Positions 15,480-23,481 of a stretch of DNA of 42,190 bases are shown here, one piece after another; position 1 is the first letter of the stretch, and every line of letters begins with the position of its first letter. The notes under the pieces are model-generated. The model saw only the letters and a list, made by a program, of their open reading frames with translations. It did not search any database and had not been told where the DNA came from. The stretch lies in NCBI GenBank assembly GCA_016931185.1, contig JAFGFI010000370.1, positions 1 through 42,190 on the forward strand, in the 5' to 3' direction. The translations under genes and the position numbers were made by a program. The stretch is from Anaerolineae bacterium (GTDB lineage Bacteria > Chloroflexota > Anaerolineae > B4-G1 > SLSP01).

Positions 15480-16667
15480 TCATGATAATTCTCCCCTAAA
15501 CGCCTTATCCAAAATCGAAGGCAGCAGCGCGTCCAGCCTGGCTTGCGTCGCGGCCTGGTGTTGCTGCACAGCGGTGAGGTTGGCTTGCAGGGCGTCGAGG
15601 TGGGCGACGATGCGGCGTTGTTCGGGGAGAGGGGGAAATACAAAGTGAAATTGTTTAAGTGCGCTGATATTGATATGAGGAGAAGCTGATCCCTTAATTC
15701 GTGGAACAATTTGTTCTTCATAGATATAAGGAGAAAGTATCTGATACAAAAAGAATTTAGGCTCTACTTTGTAAGGGTTCGGACGAAACATCATCACTCT
15801 TTGTCCCAAGCTAAACTTCTCTTCAGTTTCAACTAATGCTGATTTACCCGTCCCTCCTCCCTCTCGTACAAAAACAATATCTCCAGCTCTTGGTACTCCG
15901 CGTGAAGTACGGTGAATATATTCATACTCAGGGGTTCGTTTAGCGCCTACCAAATTTAAGTTTCCCCATTCAACATCTGAGGATCGTATACACGGATAAC
16001 CATCTTCTGAGTATTTCGGAGTTGAATGAAGATTGTCAATTATCGCGTCACAGACGTCATTGATTGTAGAAATTGGAGCACTTTTTAACTGATGGTGGAA
16101 CACATTTCGAAGTATAGATCTATTTAGTGCCTCTACTTCTGCCATTGTTGCTTCCCGCAGCTTCCGCGCCACCTCGACCTTCGCCGCCAACGCCTCGATG
16201 CGGGCGACGATGCGGCGTTGCTCGGCCAGCGGAGGGAGGGGGATTTCGTAACCCAAGACGTGGTGAGGGCGAATGGCAGCATAGTTAGTTGAGCCACGTG
16301 CATTTACCTGATCTTGGAAATCAAAAGTACGAATATAATAATCCAAATAGTGTTTATCAAGTTTGGATTCATCAATGACAAACAAGAAATAGTGGCTACT
16401 GACAATTGCCCCATCTAATGCAGATGGTACGAGGCCGAACCCTCCAACTTTAGCATCAATCTCGGCGACTAATAACTCATCAGCCCGGCAAACTTGCTGT
16501 TTTTTGGTCTTGAGTTTCAAGCCTTCGATTTCATCACGTAATACAACTCCTTTAGCGTGCAACTGCACACGACACCGCTTGTAGGTTGTTAAATCATCAA
16601 TGGTCATAAATTCTTTGCGTTGTTCAATAACCTGTGCTAATGGCACTATCGGCCACGGATTCTCCAT
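15480..16667 (-). CDS. hsdS: Type I restriction-modification specificity subunit
   Basis: HsdS determines the DNA sequence recognised by the type I methylase and nuclease complex. The 395-residue protein has two target-recognition halves, each followed by a conserved helix: EIPLPPLAEQRRIVARIEAL in the first and VFPPLPEQRRIVAHLDALQ in the second. ATG 16667 is preceded by GAGGAG; a GTG at 16685 would start six codons earlier. The 175-base gap to DUF3800 holds the RNA gene and a heptamer array. Base composition is visibly more AT-rich in the recognition domains than in hsdM and hsdR, as expected for exchangeable target domains. Confidence 0.93.
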   Translation of the reverse strand: MENPWPIVPLAQVIEQRKEFMTIDDLTTYKRCRVQLHAKGVVLRDEIEGLKLKTKKQQVCRADELLVAEIDAKVGGFGLVPSALDGAIVSSHYFLFVIDESKLDKHYLDYYIRTFDFQDQVNARGSTNYAAIRPHHVLGYEIPLPPLAEQRRIVARIEALAAKVEVARKLREATMAEVEALNRSILRNVFHHQLKSAPISTINDVCDAIIDNLHSTPKYSEDGYPCIRSSDVEWGNLNLVGAKRTPEYEYIHRTSRGVPRAGDIVFVREGGGTGKSALVETEEKFSLGQRVMMFRPNPYKVEPKFFLYQILSPYIYEEQIVPRIKGSASPHINISALKQFHFVFPPLPEQRRIVAHLDALQANLTAVQQHQAATQARLDALLPSILDKAFRGELS

Positions 16668-16683
16668 CACACTTTCACTCCTC

Positions 16684-16746
16684 ACGCATCACGCATCACT
16701 TATCACGCCTAACTTACTACTCTAAACTCTAAAATTCTAAAAAAGT
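16684..16746. repeat. Drifting heptamer array between hsdS and the RNA promoter
   Basis: Nine seven-base units can be read: ACGCATC twice, ACTTATC, ACGCCTA, ACTTACT, ACTCTAA twice, AATTCTA and AAAAAGT. The last unit ends exactly where the -35 box TTGACA begins. On the minus strand it lies just upstream of the hsdS start. Confidence 0.6.
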
Positions 16747-16776
16747 TTGACAAAATTTGCTATTCTATGTTATAAT
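16747..16776 (+). promoter_or_regulatory. Consensus promoter of the DUF3800-associated RNA
   Basis: TTGACA (16747-16752) and TATAAT (16771-16776) are exact consensus hexamers with an 18-base spacer. They point away from hsdS and into a region with no plus-strand protein gene. Expected start of transcription is near 16783. Confidence 0.8.
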
Positions 16777-16782
16777 GTAAGT

Positions 16783-16891
16783 GTTCCGGAGACAAAAATC
16801 GGCTCCATGCCGTGTGAGTATGCACCTGTGGGTGACATAATCCTATATCTCCGGACGGTCTTGTAAAGCCGCTAGAGATAGCGGCTTTTTT
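16783..16891 (+). ncRNA. Small structured RNA gene beside DUF3800 (about 109 bases)
   Basis: The RNA has its own consensus promoter and terminator. TCCGGAGA (16785-16792) closes with TCTCCGGA (16848-16855). Inside are two hairpins: CGGC-TCCAT-GCCG (16800-16812) and CACC-TGTG-GGTG (16823-16834). A terminator hairpin follows at 16865. There is no credible reading frame. Its last about 49 bases are antisense to the end of the DUF3800 gene. Several RNA motifs catalogued near DUF3800 genes (named DUF3800-I onward in Rfam, as recalled) make a functional link plausible; whether this RNA belongs to one of them was not tested. Confidence 0.75.
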
Positions 16892-17676
16892 CGTGTGTAA
16901 TAAACCCCGTAAGGAGTTTGTCGCGTATCGTCCATATCGTGGATGACACTTACTGAATCCCATAACATTTCAATATAACGTACTTCTTTACGTTCATAAA
17001 ATCGTTGTAAAGCCCATAAGAAATAATCTGTTACTTGTAATCCTGGGCAATCTACGGGTTTTGCTGGAATAACTTCAACTACTGTGTGATTTGCTAACTT
17101 ATGCTGTTTCAAGAAACGCTGCTGAGTAATTTTAAGTGCAGTGGATAGAGCCGCCGTCCGGTCCCCTTTACCGCGTTTAGCAAAGTAGATATGATATTCA
17201 TCATCTTTGTGCAAGTGCGTTTTGAAAAGTAGCCGTACCAGGTGATCGTAAAGTTCATTAGGATGATAGTGGTAAGTGGGATCATAGTGATTACGACTGC
17301 GCACATATTGGATAACACGTAGTTTGTCGCGCACGATAGCGGAGAAATGACACTGATAATGGCGCAATAAAGTCAGAACTTCACGTCGCACTTCTGGTAA
17401 ATCATCTTTTGCATGGAATACCTCAACAGTTTTGTGGGCCTCTGGCTGCATAGAAGGTACGTCTTTAAAATAAGGATCAGCTAGAAGCCTATTTCGCAGA
17501 CTATTTAGATCCGTGATTAAGGGAGTCAGGTTGGGTATATCTACCAGGCCCAGGATAAAATAGCGTGAGCACCCTATAGTTCCCACAATAACCCGTCCAT
17601 CACGTTTGGAAAAAAGAGTTGGATCCCCTGCTTCATCCACAAAGTAATTGCGTAACCTGAATGTTGATGGCTTCAC
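16843..17676 (-). CDS. DUF3800 domain protein within the hsd operon
   Basis: The 277-residue protein shows the DUF3800 landmarks: FVDEAGD (residues 12-18), VFHAKDD (86-92), YHIYFAKRGKGDR near 161 and QVTDYFLWALQRF near 214. DUF3800 is a family of unknown function proposed to have an RNase H-like fold, with acidic residues placed like nuclease ligands (family knowledge and inference). The start is GTG 17676, overlapping the hsdM stop as GTGA, so its translation is coupled to the methylase. Its 3' end overlaps the terminator half of the plus-strand RNA gene. DUF3800 genes are often found beside restriction systems. A nuclease acting on or guided by the RNA, or a protein regulated by it, are hypotheses. 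Confidence 0.85.
   Translation of the reverse strand: MKPSTFRLRNYFVDEAGDPTLFSKRDGRVIVGTIGCSRYFILGLVDIPNLTPLITDLNSLRNRLLADPYFKDVPSMQPEAHKTVEVFHAKDDLPEVRREVLTLLRHYQCHFSAIVRDKLRVIQYVRSRNHYDPTYHYHPNELYDHLVRLLFKTHLHKDDEYHIYFAKRGKGDRTAALSTALKITQQRFLKQHKLANHTVVEVIPAKPVDCPGLQVTDYFLWALQRFYERKEVRYIEMLWDSVSVIHDMDDTRQTPYGVYYTRKKPLSLAALQDRPEI
16865..16891 (+). terminator. Rho-independent terminator of the RNA gene
   Basis: AAAGCCGCTA (16865-16874) pairs with TAGCGGCTTT (16879-16888) around GAGA, with the T-run continuing to 16891. The same bases on the other strand encode the residues KKPLSLAAL near the end of DUF3800. Confidence 0.85.
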
Positions 17677-19229
17677 AGTGTTTGGGCCTCCAATGCCGCC
17701 GCGATTTCCTCCATCAACGCCAGAATCCGCCGCTCCTTATCCACAATCTCCGCCACCAGTTCTTCCGGGGGGCGGTGCTCAATGTCGTCATTGGCGTTGG
17801 GGTTCTTCACGTCCAGGTTGGCGGAGAGCAAATTCCCCTCATCGTCATATTTGAGCACATCCTCGATCTTGACCTTCCAGGCGCGTTCGCTGACCTCGCG
17901 GTTGTCCCACCATTCCAGCAGCGGCTTAAATTCCTCAAAACGCAGGGGCTTGGTCTTGGTATAGCTGTTGCGATCCTCCGGCAAAGGCTGCTCATAATAC
18001 CAGATCTCCCGCGTCGGGCCACCCACCTCGAAGAACAACAGGTTGGTGGGGATGCTGGTATAGGGCGCGAAGACCCCGTTGGGCAGGCGCACGATGGTGT
18101 GCAGGCTAAACTCCGTGAGCAGTTGCGCCTTGATGCGCGCTGCTACCCCATCGGCAAAGAGCGTCCCGTTGGGCACCACGACGGCCCCCCGGCCCGGCCT
18201 GGGCGTGCGGCGTAGTTTGCGCATAATGAGCTGCAAGAACAAGAGCGCGGTCTCGGCAGTCTGCTTGTCCTTGGGGAAGTTGTCCTGGATACCGGCTTCT
18301 TCTTCGCCGCCAAAGGGCGGATTGGTCAAGATTACGTCCACGCGGTCACGCGGGCCGATGTCCTTGAGGGGCGTCGCCAGGCTGTTCCCGTAGGTGATTT
18401 GCGGAGCTTCCAGACCGTGGAGCAGCAGGTTCATCTGGCCCAGGAGATAGGGCAACCCCTTCGCCTCCCCGCCGCGAATGCTGCGCTGTTGCAGTATCTC
18501 CCGATCCTGCACCGTCTGCGCCTGCGCGCGCAAATGCTCGAAGGTTTCAACAAGAAAGCCGCCCGTGCCGCACGCGGGATCTTCGACGACCTCCCCCAGG
18601 CGCGGGTCGGTCACAGTTACCATCAACTGCACCACCGGGCGCGGGGTGTAGAACTCACCCGCGTCCCCCGCTGCGTCGCGCATCTCCTTGAGCATGGTCT
18701 CATAGAGCAAGCTCAGCGTGTGCATCTCATCAGTAGCCGCGAAGTTGATGATATTGACTTTGTTGATCACATCGCGCAGCAGATAGCCGTTGATCATCCG
18801 GTTGAAGACGCCCCGGAAGATAGTGGCGACGACGTCGGGGCGAGGATCCTCGTCAGAGCCTTGCAGATTGCGCAGATAAGCAAACAACCCCGTGCCCTTC
18901 GTGCCATCGGGCCGGGTGGCTTCATCATAGTTGACAAACGCCAGCAGATCGTCCCCCGTGATGCCGCCTTCGTCACTGGCCCAGTCGCGCCACCGGTAGG
19001 GAGATTCGATAATGGGCCGGTAAGGTTTCCCTTCCAGCGTAGCGGCCACCTCGCGGTTCTTCTCCATATCATCGAGGAACTTGAGGAACAGAATCCAGGT
19101 GAGCATCGGCAAACGATCCACATCGCTGCTGAGGCCCTTGTCCTTGCGCATAATATCGCGCGCGGACTTGATCACACTCGCCAGTTGGCGGGCGGTGGTT
19201 TTGCTTTGGTCTTTAGGTGTACGGGGCAT
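17673..19229 (-). CDS. hsdM: Type I restriction-modification DNA adenine methylase subunit
   Basis: HsdM methylates adenine in the sequence chosen by HsdS, protecting host DNA, and is part of the restriction complex. The 518-residue protein has the N-terminal helical domain (QLASVIKSARDIMR, LPMLTWILFLKFLDDME), the SAM motif DPACGTGGF (217-225) and the catalytic NPPF (303-306). YTPRPVVQLM before the SAM motif is also typical. ATG 19229 has AAGGA upstream; a start five codons earlier lacks this. It overlaps DUF3800 by four bases. GC content is visibly higher than in hsdS, DUF3800 and the toxin genes. Confidence 0.95.
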   Translation of the reverse strand: MPRTPKDQSKTTARQLASVIKSARDIMRKDKGLSSDVDRLPMLTWILFLKFLDDMEKNREVAATLEGKPYRPIIESPYRWRDWASDEGGITGDDLLAFVNYDEATRPDGTKGTGLFAYLRNLQGSDEDPRPDVVATIFRGVFNRMINGYLLRDVINKVNIINFAATDEMHTLSLLYETMLKEMRDAAGDAGEFYTPRPVVQLMVTVTDPRLGEVVEDPACGTGGFLVETFEHLRAQAQTVQDREILQQRSIRGGEAKGLPYLLGQMNLLLHGLEAPQITYGNSLATPLKDIGPRDRVDVILTNPPFGGEEEAGIQDNFPKDKQTAETALLFLQLIMRKLRRTPRPGRGAVVVPNGTLFADGVAARIKAQLLTEFSLHTIVRLPNGVFAPYTSIPTNLLFFEVGGPTREIWYYEQPLPEDRNSYTKTKPLRFEEFKPLLEWWDNREVSERAWKVKIEDVLKYDDEGNLLSANLDVKNPNANDDIEHRPPEELVAEIVDKERRILALMEEIAAALEAQTL

Positions 19230-19262
19230 AGTGTCCTTTCTCAATCCATAGTATCAGTGTGT

Positions 19263-19664
19263 TTACCAAATAATTGAAAGCCCAGATGTAACAATTTTAT
19301 GATCACGGGTGATGAGCGGGAGCCTTAAACTGAAAGCCGTCGCTGCAATAATGCGATCTGGCATATCGGGAACATCATCGCGCGCTATATGTGCCAGCGC
19401 ATCGATGACTTCCAAGCTGAGATCAGCTAATAGCAAACCGGTAATGCCAGCACGGAGTTCAGTATAGAACTGGTTAAGTAACGTGTAGGGAATACGCCCC
19501 TTTTCTTGCAAGTAAAAGATTTCTACAAGGCAAATAGTCGGCATATAAATCACGGCTACACCGCGTTCACAGAACTCAAAAGCAGCTTTGGCTTTACCTC
19601 CCAGGCGAGGACTCCCTTCCAAATACCAGATCAGACTGTGCGTATCGGTTACATAATCAGTCAT
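19263..19664 (-). CDS. PIN-domain toxin (VapC-like)
   Basis: The 133-residue protein is a PIN-domain ribonuclease of the VapC type. Acidic residues expected at the metal site are present in order: YVTDTHSLIW, CLVEIFYL, MPDRIIAATA and LITRDHK. VapC toxins cleave tRNA or rRNA when freed from antitoxin (family knowledge). ATG 19664 overlaps the antitoxin stop by one base (TAATG), which decides the start; a longer frame would begin inside the antitoxin. The pair sits between hsdR and hsdM, a common insertion that may stabilise the restriction locus. Confidence 0.85.
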   Translation of the reverse strand: MTDYVTDTHSLIWYLEGSPRLGGKAKAAFEFCERGVAVIYMPTICLVEIFYLQEKGRIPYTLLNQFYTELRAGITGLLLADLSLEVIDALAHIARDDVPDMPDRIIAATAFSLRLPLITRDHKIVTSGLSIIW

Positions 19665-19897
19665 TAGATATCGCCCCTGGGAAAGCTCTGCCACATTTCA
19701 CGACGTACTTCAGCAATATCATCTTCGGTAATGTCCAGACCACGCCATAAACCATAAAGCGACCTACGTTGCGTAGACGACATCAAGCGTAGGTCACGTT
19801 GGATTTGTGGTGTGATTTGTTCTATCAGGCGAACTTTGTCGACTAGCGAAAGTTGTTGTATTAACGGCAATACTTCTTGAAGTGTTATGGTTTGCAT
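19664..19897 (-). CDS. VapB-like antitoxin
   Basis: This 77-residue protein precedes and overlaps the PIN toxin. LSLVDKVRLIEQI in the first part and GLWRGLDITEDDIAEVRREMW in the last part match antitoxins paired with PIN toxins; the second part usually binds the toxin. AAGGAAAAG lies upstream of the ATG at 19897. The N-terminal half may bind DNA and repress the pair, as in the family. Confidence 0.75.
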   Translation of the reverse strand: MQTITLQEVLPLIQQLSLVDKVRLIEQITPQIQRDLRLMSSTQRRSLYGLWRGLDITEDDIAEVRREMWQSFPRGDI

Positions 19898-19953
19898 TTT
19901 CTTTTCCTTTCATGGCAACCTATTGTTACTTCAACCCACGGTTGCTTCACGTC

Positions 19954-22257
19954 TCACGCCGCATATAGCAACGTTTGTAACTGCTCCACCGCCTGTTTAA
20001 GCGGCTCCGGCCCGCCGAAAAGCTGCGCGATTTCCAGCAGGTTGCCGTGACCGGAGATGGGCGACACTTGCAGTGCATCGGGGAGTTTGAATTGCGCCAG
20101 TCCGTGCGCGGCATAACTGTCCAAGAGTTCCTCCAGGACGCTACGTGCCTCGGCCTGGTATTGCGCCAAAAAGGCGGCCTGCTGCTGCCGGAAGCGACGC
20201 GCCCGGTCGTGACGAGTCTGCACCGGTAACTTGAAGGCCAGGTGACAGAGCAAGTCAAAAGGATCGGCGTCCGGCTGTTTGGCAACAGTACGCAGTTGCT
20301 CAAGATCGATGCCCCGATCTTTCAGTTTCTCGATCACGTCGGTACGCAAGGTCGGTTCGGCCCACGCCGCGCGCAGCGTGTCGTAATCGGTGTACAGGAT
20401 GCGTACCTGGTCACCCGCGTAATCCACATAGCGCGTCACATTCAAGCGGCGGCCATTCGGATCTAGCTCGTAAACCATTGAGGCGACAATCTCCACCGGC
20501 ACACCATCTACGTAGTATTTGGGACGGGATGTGCTATCTCCGCTACTGCTGCCACTACGACCTTTACCGCTACCACCATCCGGCAACGGCTCGCCGTCAA
20601 ACTCAGGATCGGCAAACCGTGCCATCGCGCTGCCGGTGTAGTCAATGATATTGAAGAAAAACTTGTCGTGGTCAACGTCTACCCGTGTCCCGCGCCCGAT
20701 GATCTGCTTAAATTCGGTCATCGAATTGATCACGCGGGCCAGGACGACGTTCTTGCAGGTCGGCACGTCCACCCCGGTCGTGAGCAGCTTGGACGTCGTC
20801 GCAATCACCGGCATCGGATGCTCCGGGTCCATAAAGTGATCCAGGTGCGTTGCACCGATATCCCCTTCGTCGGACGTGATACGCACCACATAGTCCGGGT
20901 GGCGCTGGGTCACATCGGCATTGAGATTATAGAGCGCTTGTCGCATCTGGGCCGCGTGCTCCTGATCCACACAAAAGACAATCGTCTTGGCGAAGCGGTT
21001 GGTGCTTTTGAGATACTCTGTCAAATGTGCGGCCAGCGTGTCGGTACGCTCCTTGAGTACCAGGCGCACCTCGTAATCTTGGGTCGTATACAATTGGTCG
21101 GGGATTGGCTCCCCATCGCGGGCTACCTGGCCGTGCTGTGGCCGCCAGCCGTAGATGTCCACATTCGTGCGCGTATCATGAACCCGGTAAGGCGCGAGGA
21201 AGCCATCTTCAATACCCTGGGCCAAGCTGTACGTATACAGCGGATCCCCAAAATAGGCGTAAGTGTCGCGATTGTCATCGCGGAGCGGCGTGGCCGTCAT
21301 GCCCAACTGGTAAGCAGGGGTGAAATATTCCAGGATTTCACGCCAGTTGCTGTCGTCCCGCGCGCTGCCCCGGTGACACTCATCCACGATGATCAGATCA
21401 AAGAAGTCGGGGGCGTATTCCTTGTATAAGCCAGGACGTCGCTCATCCTGCGCAATAGATTGGTACAGCGCGAAGTATATCTCGCGGCTTTTGATCACTT
21501 CTCCCTGAATCTTGTAGCGGGCATCCTCGAAAGGCGCAAACATCCCATCTTTAGGCCCATCCACCAAGATCGAGCGGTCAGACAGAAAGAGGATTTTGGG
21601 CTTTCCAAAACGGCGCGAGGGTCCCTCGCGGGGTACATTCCATCCCGCGGTCCACAACTTCCAGGCAATCTGAAACGCTACAAAGGTCTTGCCCGTGCCC
21701 GTCGCCATCGTCAACAACACCCGCTTATCTTCCTGTAAGATAGCTTGCACAGCCCGGTTAATCGCGATTTCCTGATAATAACGCGGGCGTTTGTTGGGCA
21801 CAACGTAAGTAGGTTGGAGCAGCTTATCCGCCGCCGCCTGGCTGAGATTTTCAGCCTCCCGCCACCGCGCAAAGAGGGTCTGTGGCGTGGGATACCGGCC
21901 GATTTCCTGCTCCAGCCCGGTAGCAAAGTCGTGTTCGATGATGCGCTTCCCGTTCGTCGCATAGGCGAAGTGCAGCCCAAGAATCTGCGCATACTCAATG
22001 GCCTGCTGGATGCCCTCCTCAGCAGGATGGGTTTCCTCTTTCGCCTCCACCACCGCTAACTTGAAGTCACGCTGGTAATAGAGGATATAGTCCGCGAACT
22101 TGCGCGTGCCCCGCACCGCCACTTCCCCATCCCCCACGGGGAGCAACCGCCCATCGGTGAAATATTCCTGCTCGCGGATATAATGCGGTGGAACTTCCCA
22201 CCCGGCAGCCTGAATTGCGGGGGTGATGTATTGACGACAGGTATCGGCTTCGGACAT
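19954..22257 (-). CDS. hsdR: Type I restriction endonuclease / translocase subunit
   Basis: HsdR moves along DNA using ATP and cuts it. The 767-residue protein has an N-terminal nuclease region with FADYILYYQRDF and VVEAKEE (Asp and Glu-x-Lys of the PD-(D/E)xK site), the helicase motif MATGTGKTF, IIVDECHRGSARD, GMTATPLRDD, and motif VI-like QIIGRGTRVDVD. The C-terminus, LLCHLAFKLPVQTRHDRA to the end, matches the EcoEI-type R subunit C-terminal domain. ATG 22257 follows GGAGG with six bases between; five more codons upstream are possible but less likely. It heads the minus-strand operon hsdR, vapBC, hsdM, DUF3800, hsdS. Confidence 0.94.
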   Translation of the reverse strand: MSEADTCRQYITPAIQAAGWEVPPHYIREQEYFTDGRLLPVGDGEVAVRGTRKFADYILYYQRDFKLAVVEAKEETHPAEEGIQQAIEYAQILGLHFAYATNGKRIIEHDFATGLEQEIGRYPTPQTLFARWREAENLSQAAADKLLQPTYVVPNKRPRYYQEIAINRAVQAILQEDKRVLLTMATGTGKTFVAFQIAWKLWTAGWNVPREGPSRRFGKPKILFLSDRSILVDGPKDGMFAPFEDARYKIQGEVIKSREIYFALYQSIAQDERRPGLYKEYAPDFFDLIIVDECHRGSARDDSNWREILEYFTPAYQLGMTATPLRDDNRDTYAYFGDPLYTYSLAQGIEDGFLAPYRVHDTRTNVDIYGWRPQHGQVARDGEPIPDQLYTTQDYEVRLVLKERTDTLAAHLTEYLKSTNRFAKTIVFCVDQEHAAQMRQALYNLNADVTQRHPDYVVRITSDEGDIGATHLDHFMDPEHPMPVIATTSKLLTTGVDVPTCKNVVLARVINSMTEFKQIIGRGTRVDVDHDKFFFNIIDYTGSAMARFADPEFDGEPLPDGGSGKGRSGSSSGDSTSRPKYYVDGVPVEIVASMVYELDPNGRRLNVTRYVDYAGDQVRILYTDYDTLRAAWAEPTLRTDVIEKLKDRGIDLEQLRTVAKQPDADPFDLLCHLAFKLPVQTRHDRARRFRQQQAAFLAQYQAEARSVLEELLDSYAAHGLAQFKLPDALQVSPISGHGNLLEIAQLFGGPEPLKQAVEQLQTLLYAA

Positions 22258-22350
22258 CAGCCACCTCCACAACTTGATTCAACGTCCCAACTCACACCTA
22301 TCCATTGTACTTGAAAAACACTTTTCTATCAACTCTATATAGGTCTGTAT

Positions 22351-22440
22351 GTAGCCGCGCTATCCTAGCGCGTTCTCTGTAACCGCGCTTTCCATAGCGC
22401 GCTGTCCTCGTAGCCGCGCTTTCCATAGTGCGCCACCTGT
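22351..22440. repeat. Three tandem palindromic units, family M3
   Basis: Three units begin at 22351, 22379 and 22410 with the pattern GTAGCCGCGCTTTCCATAGC followed by GCG. Each contains complementary GCGCT and AGCGC arms. A fourth copy in inverse orientation is at 40007-40032. Units are 28-31 bases with no distinct spacers, so this is not CRISPR. Confidence 0.75.
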
Positions 22441-22442
22441 CC

Positions 22443-22502
22443 CTGTTTCAACCTTAGACTTTTTGCAGTCTGGCGCATACTCAAGTCAAATACGATAGCC
22501 CC
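22443..22502. repeat. Palindromic fragment related to M1 termini and to 29984
   Basis: CAAATACGATAGCCCC at 22487-22502 resembles the M1 terminal repeat. The adjoining bases, read on the minus strand as TATTTGACTTGAGTATG and CAGACTGCAAAAAGTCTAA, match 29988-30027 with few differences. It lies between hsdR and arsR. Confidence 0.55.
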
Positions 22503-22540
22503 AGGCTTATACATTGCACTTCTGCTATTTCCTGTTAGAA

Positions 22541-22570
22541 TTGATACATTGATATATTTCGATATATAAA
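22541..22570 (+). promoter_or_regulatory. Promoter with repeated GATATAT operator before the ArsR gene
   Basis: TTGATA (22541-22546) and TATAAA (22565-22570) have an 18-base spacer. GATATATTTC and GATATATAAA are adjacent direct repeats (22551-22570) and also partly palindromic, so a repressor bound here would cover the promoter. CGGAG follows before the ATG. Confidence 0.45.
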
Positions 22571-22579
22571 CGGAGTTCT

Positions 22580-22909
22580 ATGGAATCCATCACCGAAGCT
22601 GAAGTTGCATTGTTGCACCGTTATATCTGTGAAGGCGTGGGAGATCCAAACCGGCTACGATTGCTCTATCTTGTCGCGGAACAGCCCCGTAATGTCACCG
22701 AATTGACCGAGATACTGGCAATCGCGCAGCCCACCGTCTCCCACCATCTACGTATCTTGCGTGAGCGCGAGTTGGTCGTAGCCCAGCGCGAAGGCACATC
22801 CATCTATTACACCCTGGGAGATCCCCGTATTCTGGAAGCCCTGAACATCCTGCGCGGGTTCGTGGCAGATTTATTGAATGAAAAAGCAAGTGTATTAAGT
22901 AAGACGTAA
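22580..22909 (+). CDS. ArsR-family winged-helix transcription regulator
   Basis: The 109-residue protein has the ArsR fold: GDPNRLRLLYLVAEQPRNVTEL, then the recognition helix AQPTVSHHLRILRERELV and the wing REGTSIYYTLGDPR. ArsR proteins repress in response to metals or other signals. The usual ELCVC metal site is absent from the recognition region and only one cysteine (YICEG) is present, so a non-metal signal such as redox state is possible. It probably represses itself through the GATATAT repeats and the oxidoreductase gene 77 bases downstream. Confidence 0.9.
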   Translation: MESITEAEVALLHRYICEGVGDPNRLRLLYLVAEQPRNVTELTEILAIAQPTVSHHLRILRERELVVAQREGTSIYYTLGDPRILEALNILRGFVADLLNEKASVLSKT

Positions 22910-22986
22910 TGCGTAGCTGGGGGATTCACTGATTTGCAATCTGTAAATTTTAAATTTGTCAATTTCAAACTCTCTTTGGAGGTTAT

Positions 22987-23481
22987 ATGCAAAATCTTTC
23001 ATCTGAGCAGATCGCTTGGTTAGCGGCAACCTTTGGCAATAGAATGACAACGCGGCGGGTAGAGCGCAAACTCTATAGCCACGATATCGGCGAAATGCCG
23101 AGTATGATCAAGCCTCTTATCGGTACACCGATGGCGGACGCATTGGTTCAACCCGCATCTGAGGCAGAATTGCTGGCACTGGTGCAGTGGGCAGTGCAGG
23201 AGAATGTCCCTCTGATACCGCGCGGCAAAGCAACCTCCGGCTATGGAGGTGTGCTACCGGTCAAAGGAGGCGTGGTGGTGGACTTTTTCCGTATGGATAA
23301 AGTGCTGGCTATCAATATTGAGGCCCAAACGGCCACACTCCAACCTGGTATCGTCTGGGAGAAAGCCGATCGCGAGCTGAAAAAGCAAGGAATGACACTC
23401 CGCACCTACCCAAGCAGTTATCCATCCTCCACCGCTGCCGGATGGTTGGCTCAAGGAGGCGCGGGGTTCGGCTCCTTATGA
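22987..23481 (+). CDS. N-terminal fragment: FAD-binding (PCMH-type) domain of the oxidase
   Basis: This 164-residue fragment covers the first FAD-binding part: LVQPASEAELLALVQWAVQ, then VPLIPRGKATSGYGG (FAD pyrophosphate contact) and VVVDFFRMDKVLAINIEAQTA. It ends with a premature TGA at 23479 caused by the extra T. The FAD-binding continuation follows in another frame (YEAGWFRDTVVSARVILGDG to about 24019), with VILGDGTLGLF, EGITGLITEVTLK and SMHFINPRMAKMKN. Alone, neither fragment would make a complete FAD domain. Confidence 0.75.
   Translation: MQNLSSEQIAWLAATFGNRMTTRRVERKLYSHDIGEMPSMIKPLIGTPMADALVQPASEAELLALVQWAVQENVPLIPRGKATSGYGGVLPVKGGVVVDFFRMDKVLAINIEAQTATLQPGIVWEKADRELKKQGMTLRTYPSSYPSSTAAGWLAQGGAGFGSL

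Noticed and set aside
18399..19277. 292-codon open frame on the plus strand opposite hsdM
   Set aside because: It is the antisense shadow of a GC-rich methylase gene with clear motifs; its product is low-complexity and shows no recognisable domain.
20668..21429. 253-codon open frame on the plus strand opposite hsdR
   Set aside because: It mirrors conserved helicase coding sequence and has no motif or ribosome binding site of its own.
22351..22440. Possible short CRISPR array
   Set aside because: Only three imperfect units of 28-31 bases exist with no separate spacers, each unit is itself palindromic, and a solo copy occurs at 40007; no cas gene is present.
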